From Candidatus Heimdallarchaeota archaeon AB_125 (GTDB lineage Archaea; Asgardarchaeota; Heimdallarchaeia; Heimdallarchaeales; Heimdallarchaeaceae), in the NCBI GenBank assembly GCA_001940755.1, contig MEHH01000064.1:1-10969 (forward strand): 10,969 bases of DNA. Reading direction: 5' to 3'. A program made the translations under genes and the position numbers. The notes under the pieces are model-generated. The model did no database searches, was not told the origin of the DNA, and was given only the letters and a program-made list of their open reading frames with translations. Shown here piece after piece: positions 5,939-10,969 of this stretch. How positions within the stretch are numbered: the stretch's first letter is position 1; every line of letters begins with the position of its first letter.

Positions 5939-8038
5939 ATGGATGAAAATCTTGCAATAGAATCAATTGTGGAATTCCTCAAAGCATTAGCTAGTGGAGA
6001 TTTACTTGAGAGTAGAACAAAAATTGCAATGATTCAGAAGGCAAGTCGAGTCATAAGAAAAGCATTAGATCCCGTTTTAATTTTAGTCAGTTACTATGAC
6101 CATGAAAATCAATTTCTTTATCCTCTTTACATAGAGGAAGAACGCATTTCAAAGGAAAATCTGGAAATTGAAATGGATGCTTTTGATGAAAAAAATCCTT
6201 ATACAAATGTATTTGCAGAATCAGATACAGGATGGTTTTCAATAGAAAATATTGCGGATGATCAAGATTACAAATTATTTCTTAAAAGTCAAAATATCAG
6301 TGAATTCATAATCTGCCCAATGTATTTTGGGGAAATTACTATTGGGGCAATAAGTGTTTTTCTTTATCCCAATACTATAAAACACAATCCAGAGAGATAT
6401 TTGACTGTAATTGAAGAAATAACTTTGTTAATAACTGAAATACTTTCATCTTGGTACAATCAGTATAATTCTGATCAGAAATTACATCAAACAGATCTTA
6501 TAGTTGAGATGTCAAACCTTACTCTTGAAACTACTGAAATACAACTAATACTTGATCGAATTTTACCTAAAATCAAATTAAAAACAGAAATAGAGGGTTT
6601 GGGTGTTTTCACTAAAGATATTGATGAAGTCTCTCTAGTACGAGATATGGGATTAAGTGACCAAGTTAGAGAATACTATAAGTCTCCTCAGCTTGTAATT
6701 TCTAACCTCCCATATTATAATACACCAAATAAGATTGAAGAGGTTAACTTTTCACAATTTAATGAACAACATGGAGTTATACTTCCAATTGGTTCTACAA
6801 ATTTGATGCTAGGGTTCATGGTAGTAATATCTGATTCAGCAGAAAGATTATCTGAATCTAATATCCATTTCCTTAGAATAATGGTCAATCAGCTATTTTT
6901 AACTCTTCAAAGAAAACGACTCCTAGATGACATTCAACAAATAACTCAAACCTCTGAATTTTCTTCTTTTCCTGTAATGCTTATTAATAATAGATTTGAG
7001 ATTATATATCTCAATAAACAAGCAGAGACAACTTTTGGTCTTGATCATGATGAATCTTTAGGTTTGAAACTAGATTATCTCTTAAATTTGGACTCAGATG
7101 AAGCTAAGGAAATGCTTCAGAAAACCCGTGATGTAATGACAAACATTGCAAAAGATACCATGAAACTTGAGATAGAGGTATTTCAAATGGGGAAGAAGGA
7201 TTCAAGAACTTTTTTTGTTCAATTCTCACCAACTATTAACAATTTAACTGGAGAATATTGTGTTGTTATGTCGCTAGTTGATATTTCTGAGGCAACTAAA
7301 TTACAATCCATTGCAGAAGAATACTCAAACAGATCTAAAATGTATCTTAATGTTCTAACTCATGATATCTATAATATTCTGTTTGGAATTTCAGGCTATT
7401 ATGAATTATTAGCTGACAGCATTCCTCCAGATGAAAATGCAATTTTAGAAAGAGTGAACATTCTTGTAAAACGAGGTACTGGAATTGTACAAGATATACG
7501 ATTACTTTCAAACGTATTGGATATCTCAAGTGGAGTAGAAGTTCATTTTGTTCCACTAAAAATGACTATTCTAAGATTACTAGAAAAAGTAAAGGAAGAG
7601 CATACTGAAAAGGAATTCAGCATAGAAATTAACCTACCAAGTGTAGTTAAAATTTTAGGGGGCGTATTCCTATATGATATGTTTTACTATGTTCTAAAAA
7701 GTTTGATACTAAAAACAGAGAAAAGAGAAATAAACATAGAGATCACTGGTAGAGAATTTAGTGAAAATGAACAAGAATTCTTCGAGTTAATGATTCTTGA
7801 TAAAGAAGGAATTGAACCTGAATTAAACGATGAAATACAGAGAGTTGTTGAGGAATCACCTTTTGATGAAACACTTCGTAAACACTTAGGGTTCATGATA
7901 GTCAATGAAATTGCGAAAAAATATGACTATGGTCTATCTATTGAAGATTTAGATAAGAACGATTGGACTAAAGGATTGGCAATAAAAGTAATTATGCAAA
8001 AATCTGTTGAAAATGAAAAAGAGGAACTACAAGGGTAG
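5939..8038 (+). CDS. Soluble GAF-GAF-PAS sensor histidine kinase-like protein with degenerate ATP-binding domain
   Basis: The 699-residue cytosolic protein has no membrane segment or signal peptide. Two GAF-like sensor domains (about 25-170 and 190-325) are each followed by a connecting helix. A PAS domain (about 338-452) shows FPVMLINNRFEIIYLNKQAETTFG and ends in VVMSLVDISEATKL. The HisKA-like part has MYLNVLTHDIYNILFGISGY with H475 as acceptor, the THDIxN form usual in archaeal sensor kinases. The ATPase part (about 540-690) is eroded: the N box reads DMFYYVLKSLILKT with no Asn, the G1 box is DKEG (D621-G624) rather than DxGxG, and the G2 box GLGL is replaced by HLGF (649-652). It may therefore be phosphorylated by others, or act as a sensor scaffold. 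No response regulator is adjacent. The ATG is preceded by GGGATC. Its stop lies 7 bases from a convergent gene. Confidence 0.8.
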   Translation: MDENLAIESIVEFLKALASGDLLESRTKIAMIQKASRVIRKALDPVLILVSYYDHENQFLYPLYIEEERISKENLEIEMDAFDEKNPYTNVFAESDTGWFSIENIADDQDYKLFLKSQNISEFIICPMYFGEITIGAISVFLYPNTIKHNPERYLTVIEEITLLITEILSSWYNQYNSDQKLHQTDLIVEMSNLTLETTEIQLILDRILPKIKLKTEIEGLGVFTKDIDEVSLVRDMGLSDQVREYYKSPQLVISNLPYYNTPNKIEEVNFSQFNEQHGVILPIGSTNLMLGFMVVISDSAERLSESNIHFLRIMVNQLFLTLQRKRLLDDIQQITQTSEFSSFPVMLINNRFEIIYLNKQAETTFGLDHDESLGLKLDYLLNLDSDEAKEMLQKTRDVMTNIAKDTMKLEIEVFQMGKKDSRTFFVQFSPTINNLTGEYCVVMSLVDISEATKLQSIAEEYSNRSKMYLNVLTHDIYNILFGISGYYELLADSIPPDENAILERVNILVKRGTGIVQDIRLLSNVLDISSGVEVHFVPLKMTILRLLEKVKEEHTEKEFSIEINLPSVVKILGGVFLYDMFYYVLKSLILKTEKREINIEITGREFSENEQEFFELMILDKEGIEPELNDEIQRVVEESPFDETLRKHLGFMIVNEIAKKYDYGLSIEDLDKNDWTKGLAIKVIMQKSVENEKEELQG

Positions 8039-8045
8039 GAAGCAT

Positions 8046-8315
8046 CTACAATCTAGTAACAAATGTCATTTGAATTGAGGATACTTCTTCAATTGAATTG
8101 AGAATATCTTCTAGGTTGTCTTGTGCACCATCTTCCTCAGGAATAATGAATTGTCCTATTATACCAACTAAACCAAAGAACAATGGTTTTTCCTCAGGAT
8201 TATCTTGCATTTGCACATTTTCAGGAAGCTTAGATCGAACTAATTCTTCCAATCTTTTTGGAGTTACTTCAGGAGTTTCTGGTCTAATTTCATATACTAA
8301 TAAAACTTCACCCAT
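8046..8315 (-). CDS. ef1b: Translation elongation factor EF-1 beta (archaeal aEF-1B)
   Basis: aEF-1 beta is the exchange factor that reloads EF-1 alpha with GTP during elongation. With the ATG at 8315 the protein has 89 residues, the normal archaeal length, and starts MGEVLLVYEIRPETPEV. It continues with the family pattern KRLEELVRSKLPENVQ, an acidic turn EEKPLFFGLVGIIGQFIIPEEDG, and a final helix-strand NLEDILNSIEEVSSIQMTFVTRL, a ferredoxin-like split beta-alpha-beta fold. An in-frame GTG lies 9 bases upstream (8324), but it sits inside the Shine-Dalgarno AGGTGA (8321-8326), so the ATG is preferred. It is the second gene of an operon, 13 bases after the zinc-ribbon gene, a pairing common in archaea. 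It converges on the sensor kinase gene. Confidence 0.95.
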   Translation of the reverse strand: MGEVLLVYEIRPETPEVTPKRLEELVRSKLPENVQMQDNPEEKPLFFGLVGIIGQFIIPEEDGAQDNLEDILNSIEEVSSIQMTFVTRL

Positions 8316-8328
8316 TATTTTCACCTAT

Positions 8329-8511
8329 TTATGGACCTTTAAAGTTGCATTTTGGGCATATATAGTCATTTCCAAAGAGCCTACATTTTGGACATCTTAT
8401 TATTAAAACATCATTGCAATTTGGGCATGAGAATCGTGTATCTCCTTCATCACTAGGACTAATAACTTTATTGCAGCTTGTACATCTTGGCATATCAATC
8501 ATTTTGCTCAT
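8329..8511 (-). CDS. Small double zinc-ribbon protein (COG2888 type), translation-linked
   Basis: This 60-residue protein has four CxxC knuckles: C10/C13, C29/C32, C40/C43 and C52/C55, enough for two zinc ions. Its pattern of CTSC...ISP, FSCPNC, IRCPKCRLFGN and YICPKCNFKGP matches the archaeal zinc-ribbon family predicted to bind RNA and act in translation. The gene sits directly before EF-1 beta, as in many archaea, which supports a role at the ribosome, although the exact activity is not known to me. The ATG at 8511 is supported by CGTGAT five bases upstream; in-frame ATGs at codons 4 and 7 are possible but have no Shine-Dalgarno. Confidence in the family is high and in the function low. 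Confidence 0.88.
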   Translation of the reverse strand: MSKMIDMPRCTSCNKVISPSDEGDTRFSCPNCNDVLIIRCPKCRLFGNDYICPKCNFKGP

Positions 8512-8557
8512 ATATAATCACGCGATTGATTCTCTATAGAGTTACGTAAAGGTTGGT

Positions 8558-8571
8558 GTTTTAAGCTTTTT
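8558..8571 (-). promoter_or_regulatory. Probable promoter of the zinc-ribbon/EF-1 beta operon
   Basis: On the minus strand AAAAAGCTTAAAAC gives a purine BRE-like part and a CTTAAAA box. Transcription would begin near 8536, within a perfect 10-base palindrome CTCTATAGAG (8532-8541), leaving about 25 bases of leader with the Shine-Dalgarno-like CGTGAT. Confidence 0.35.
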
Positions 8572-8655
8572 GAATTAAACTATTTTCGTAAACAAAAGGA
8601 TTTTCTATTCCTTATCAAATCTGACTTTGGTAAGTTTAGAGTAATAAAGTCGTTA

Positions 8656-8698
8656 AAACCATTTGATAAAGCATTTTACGATGGAAACCATCATAAAG
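8656..8698. promoter_or_regulatory. Candidate operator: direct repeats and inverted repeat upstream of the 8760 gene
   Basis: AAACCAT-TTG-ATAAAG (8656-8671) and AAACCAT-C-ATAAAG (8685-8698) form an imperfect direct repeat 29 bases apart, about three helical turns. The second copy overlaps the perfect inverted repeat GATGG-AAA-CCATC (8680-8692). Both lie directly upstream of the BRE/TATA at 8695-8707, a position suited to an activator or repressor. Confidence 0.35.
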
Positions 8699-8707
8699 GT
8701 TATATTA
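8695..8707 (+). promoter_or_regulatory. BRE/TATA promoter of the tandem V4R-like gene
   Basis: AAAGG (8695-8699) followed by TTATATTA (8700-8707) is a good archaeal BRE/TATA pair. A start about 25 bases downstream gives a leader of about 30 bases. A second AT-rich box at 8731-8745 could drive leaderless transcription from the ATG at 8760 and cannot be excluded. Confidence 0.5.
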
Positions 8708-8759
8708 GCATTTTCCCATCTTAATATAGAATATTTTTAAAATAAATAGGGCGATTTCG

Positions 8760-9917
8760 ATGAGTGGTTATTCACCAACATGGACTAACAAAGGTAGTGA
8801 CAAATTACGAGCTCTACAAGCAACAAAAATTCTAATGAATTCCCTTGAGAAGATCATATCTTCTTTTGATGTTAGTAATAGGGATACCGAACAAATTATC
8901 ATAGGAGCAATTGCTGATGCTGTTTTCAATTTCTTTACTCCTCACAGAGATCTTGGCATAGAAGAACAATTTGATCTTTTAATGGAAGCTTTAGGTTGGA
9001 AAAATATCAGTATTGAGAAAACTGAAGATAATGCAGTTATTCAACTAGGAGCAAATAGATTTATTTCTTCAGAATCAACCTATCATCCCTACCTCGTAAT
9101 AGTTTCAGGAATAATGAAAGCATTAGGCTATTTCCTTTTTGATTCAGATGCTAGAGTGGAGCAGATTCCAAGTCAATTCGAATCTCAACAACTTCAAATA
9201 ATCATACAAAAAGTAGACACTCAAATTCCTGTGATGCGAACCCAAACCGTTTCTGGAGAACCAAGTATGACTGCTGCTCAACCTCAGTTTATACCAGAAG
9301 GAGTTTCTAGTTTACCTGTTCAACCAACCGGTCCACTTGAAGAAGAGGAGATAAAAGCGAGTCTGGATCTTGATCTTGAGACAATCTTTTCTCCAATATT
9401 GAAAGAATATCCAACAACAATGGTTTTACCTTTATTTCATAAAGTTTTAGCAGAAATAACTACTACTTTCTTTAGTGATATTGAGGATTCAAATGTGAAG
9501 AAAGCAAAAGAAGAATTCACAGATACTCATGTTCTATTCTTAATTGAATTTCTTCTCATAAATATACGTGATTCAGAGCAAAATATCAAAGAAATTTCAT
9601 CAATGATTGGTCAGTATGTTACCAAAGCCTTACAAGCTAAAGTATCAGAAGATATCAATAATTACTTACCTACAGATATTACTTCAAGTATTTCCCGAAG
9701 AGTTGCTTATGTGGAATATCCAGCTAGAGCTTATTGTACATATGCACCAGGAGAAAAATGTGTAGAAGGAAAACGTGATTTATGTGATTTTGTTCTATAT
9801 ATTTGGGAAGGTATGTTAACAGTTCTGATGCCTGACAGTAATTACAAAGTTGGTGAGAGAATACCATCAACAAGAAGAGGTAAATTCTGTCTAGTTGAGT
9901 TCTTGAGAAATGAATGA
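8760..9917 (+). CDS. Uncharacterised protein, probable tandem V4R/TRAPP-like domains
   Basis: I do not recognise this 385-residue protein by name. It has two halves joined by a Pro/Gln/Glu-rich linker (about 160-205). Each half starts with long helices and ends in a strand-helix-strand unit: the first in VIVSGIMKALGYFLFDSDARVEQIPS and the second in LYIWEGMLTVLMPDSNYKVGERIPS, sharing the glycine, the Leu spacing and the exact IPS. The second half carries C326, C334, C342 and C377. Its layout, a CxF-helix-EG unit, then E, a turn, and Gly-x-x-Cys in the last strand, resembles the V4R small-ligand domain related to TRAPP Bet3. The first half lacks the cysteines, which suggests duplication followed by loss. 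The fold call is an inference by eye. No membrane segment is seen. The ATG follows AGGGCGA; the gene stands alone with its own promoter. Confidence 0.6.
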   Translation: MSGYSPTWTNKGSDKLRALQATKILMNSLEKIISSFDVSNRDTEQIIIGAIADAVFNFFTPHRDLGIEEQFDLLMEALGWKNISIEKTEDNAVIQLGANRFISSESTYHPYLVIVSGIMKALGYFLFDSDARVEQIPSQFESQQLQIIIQKVDTQIPVMRTQTVSGEPSMTAAQPQFIPEGVSSLPVQPTGPLEEEEIKASLDLDLETIFSPILKEYPTTMVLPLFHKVLAEITTTFFSDIEDSNVKKAKEEFTDTHVLFLIEFLLINIRDSEQNIKEISSMIGQYVTKALQAKVSEDINNYLPTDITSSISRRVAYVEYPARAYCTYAPGEKCVEGKRDLCDFVLYIWEGMLTVLMPDSNYKVGERIPSTRRGKFCLVEFLRNE

Positions 9918-9994
9918 TATTTCAAAATAGAAATCTGTCATTTGGAATATAAGTATTTTACATTCAAATCCCTTCTGTCTACTTGTATGACATT

Positions 9995-10010
9995 AGCAAA
10001 GATATATAAT
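9995..10010 (+). promoter_or_regulatory. BRE/TATA promoter of the 154-residue C2-like gene
   Basis: AGCAAA with the following G forms a BRE-like stretch before ATATATAAT (10002-10010). A start near 10030 leaves a short leader that contains the Shine-Dalgarno GGTGAT (10034-10039) just before the ATG at 10043. Confidence 0.5.
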
Positions 10011-10042
10011 AATAATATCTCACTTAAATTCAAGGTGATTAG

Positions 10043-10507
10043 ATGGGAAGAAGAGTTGTAAAAAAAGTTTACAAGAACACTTATGCTAGAGGGCAAAGGG
10101 ATACAAAAGAATTTGAAGATACATTTTTGGTAAGAATAGAACTCATTTCTATAAAAGTTTTAGAAGACAGAGATCTTTTAGGTAATGAATCAGAATTCTA
10201 CTTTAGGGTTGGTCTTAGACCAAATTATAGTGGTAGAATACCCAATAGAGGTTCAATTAATCTTGAGAAAAATGAAGTTTTCCAACCTCCTGATGGTATG
10301 ACACTCTATTCAGAATTTAGAGATGCTCCACGTGGAGGAGTAGTCCAAGTTCCCTTTCATGTTTTTGAAAGAGATCCTGGAAAGAATGATGATAAAATTG
10401 TCGATCATGATTTAGCTGTTCCCTTAGGATCATCTGACTACAAAGTAATTACGCAAAATTCAGTCAAAGTTAAGTTGAAGTTATCTGGTTTAAAGACAAG
10501 ATACTAG
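10043..10507 (+). CDS. Uncharacterised beta-rich protein, possible C2-like domain
   Basis: The 154-residue protein has a basic N-terminal tail (RR, KK, K, R in residues 1-20) and then a chain of predicted beta strands. FLVRIELISIKVLEDRDLLGNESEFYFRVGL (28-58, written here as a pattern description) reads like the first strands and calcium loop of a C2 domain, where L..D..G..D.Y is typical. PFHVFERDPGKNDDKIVDHDLAVPL (104-128) resembles the later strand and second acidic loop, with D111, D116, D117, D121 and D123 clustered. A canonical C2 domain binds membranes through calcium held by such Asp residues. I infer the fold only from this pattern, and an unrelated beta sandwich is possible. There are no cysteines, signal peptide or membrane segments. 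GGTGAT three bases before the ATG fixes the start. The gene appears to be monocistronic, with a terminator-like hairpin after it. Confidence 0.6.
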   Translation: MGRRVVKKVYKNTYARGQRDTKEFEDTFLVRIELISIKVLEDRDLLGNESEFYFRVGLRPNYSGRIPNRGSINLEKNEVFQPPDGMTLYSEFRDAPRGGVVQVPFHVFERDPGKNDDKIVDHDLAVPLGSSDYKVITQNSVKVKLKLSGLKTRY

Positions 10508-10512
10508 TTTGT

Positions 10513-10552
10513 GCAATTCAACAAATTGCTCTTACTTCTTTTTTTATTTTTG
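10513..10552 (+). terminator. Hairpin plus T-rich terminator after the C2-like gene
   Basis: GCAATT (10513-10518) and AATTGC (10524-10529) form a perfect 6-base stem with a 5-base loop. A T-rich tract with a run of seven or more T follows (10536-10552). It lies just after the stop at 10507 and also just before the stop of the convergent reductase gene, so it can serve as a boundary between the two. Confidence 0.5.
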
Positions 10553-10969
10553 TTTAAAAGCAAATCTCAATCCTGTATAGAGTAGAAAAGGCCATAGTTT
10601 AGGATTCATAAGTAAACTAAAGACAATAGTTTTTTGATTATCTACATCACCTAATTGTGATATTTTGCTTTTCAATCGAGGTGTATCTAACAAAAGAAAA
10701 AGTCGTTCAAGATTTTTGGGAGTTAATGTATTGATATATGCCCTTACAATTCTCATAACTTTAAGATTAAGCTTGAATTCTTCTTTCCACAGCTTTTGGT
10801 ACTTTGCTAGGTACTTTGATTCAAAATTTCCAATCGATATTGCGTCACTGGCTACTTCTCCTGCAATACTTGCAGCTATACCTCCAAAAACTACTCCACC
10901 ACCAGTAGTAGGTTTAGTATGACCTGCTGCGTCCCCAACAACAAGTATATTTATGTCTTTTATACTTTT
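10544..10969 (-). CDS. Geranylgeranyl reductase family flavoprotein, C-terminal part
   Basis: On the minus strand the frame is open from the right window edge to the TAA at 10544, about 140 residues. The ATG at 10756 that looks like a start is internal. The conserved FAD-binding segment reads ILVVGDAAGHTKPTTGGG (near 10898-10945), followed by VVFGGIAASIAGEVASDAI. This GDAAGxxxPxTGGG pattern marks the geranylgeranyl reductase/digeranylgeranylglycerophospholipid reductase family, FAD enzymes that saturate the isoprenoid chains of archaeal membrane lipids. The C-terminal region is mostly helical (LERLFLLLDTPRLKSKIS) and ends with basic FAFKQK. The N-terminal Rossmann motif is outside the window. 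Archaea often carry several paralogues, so lipid versus quinone chain reduction cannot be decided. Confidence 0.88.
   Translation of the reverse strand, partial: KSIKDINILVVGDAAGHTKPTTGGGVVFGGIAASIAGEVASDAISIGNFESKYLAKYQKLWKEEFKLNLKVMRIVRAYINTLTPKNLERLFLLLDTPRLKSKISQLGDVDNQKTIVFSLLMNPKLWPFLLYTGLRFAFKQK

Noticed and set aside
8316..8324. GTG at 8324 as the start of EF-1 beta
   Set aside because: The GTG is part of the AGGTGA ribosome site for the ATG at 8315, and the family starts at that Met.
8098..8406. Plus-strand open frame of 102 codons over the EF-1 beta and zinc-ribbon genes
   Set aside because: It lies antisense to two clearly conserved genes; its Ser/Cys-rich product has the look of a reverse-frame translation and there is no ribosome site.
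9919..9934. Short inverted repeat ATTTC-AAAATA-GAAAT after the V4R-like gene as a terminator
   Set aside because: The stem is five AT-rich pairs and no T-run follows, so it is not distinguishable from chance.
10544..10756. A separate 70-residue minus-strand gene starting at ATG 10756
   Set aside because: The frame continues upstream without a stop to the window end and encodes the conserved reductase motif, so the ATG is internal.
10665..10922. Plus-strand open frame of 85 codons at the right end
   Set aside because: The minus strand carries the geranylgeranyl reductase with its GDAAG...TGGG motif across the same bases, so this frame is a shadow.
1..10969. CRISPR arrays, insertion sequences, phage genes or a defence island
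   Set aside because: No regularly spaced repeats, transposase or integrase sequences or terminal repeats were seen; the partial methyltransferase at the left edge is not enough to call a restriction system.

Overview
The window is low-GC archaeal DNA. The archaeal origin is supported by several genes: a complete two-subunit archaeosine synthase (ArcS plus the radical SAM subunit RaSEA), archaeal translation factor EF-1 beta next to its usual small zinc-ribbon partner, a partial geranylgeranyl reductase of the kind that saturates archaeal lipids, an archaeal-type soluble sensor kinase, and BRE/TATA-like promoters with GGTGAT or GGAG ribosome sites. A longin/roadblock-like protein, a possible C2-like protein and a possible tandem V4R/TRAPP-like protein point to an Asgard archaeon, perhaps of the Heimdall/Loki side. 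That lineage call is an inference from gene content and could not be checked by search.

Layout. Positions 1-332 hold the end of a SAM-dependent N4/N6-type methyltransferase. It is followed by tRNA-Lys(UUU) with an encoded CCA. A GlmS-type double-SIS sugar-phosphate protein (466-1614, minus) converges on the tRNA. Divergent from it is the arcS-raSEA operon (1743-4690, plus), whose products convert preQ0-15 to archaeosine-15 in the D-loop of tRNAs such as the one upstream. Next comes a minus-strand longin/roadblock-like protein (to about 5700), then divergently a GAF-GAF-PAS-histidine-kinase protein (5939-8038) with eroded ATP-binding boxes. The minus-strand zinc-ribbon/EF-1 beta pair (8046-8511) converges on it. 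The right part carries two unrecognised plus-strand genes (8760-9917 and 10043-10507). At the edge is the C-terminal part of a geranylgeranyl reductase on the minus strand; it is open through the window end.

Points worth a second look: the longin-like reading frame clearly starts upstream of its first standard start codon, with an ideal Shine-Dalgarno placed in front of an ACG; the sensor kinase keeps its phospho-acceptor His but not canonical N, G1 or G2 boxes; the 385-residue protein looks internally duplicated, with cysteines only in the second half; and the 154-residue protein has a C2-like acidic loop pattern. No mobile elements, CRISPR arrays or rRNA genes were seen. No gap between genes exceeds 300 bases.
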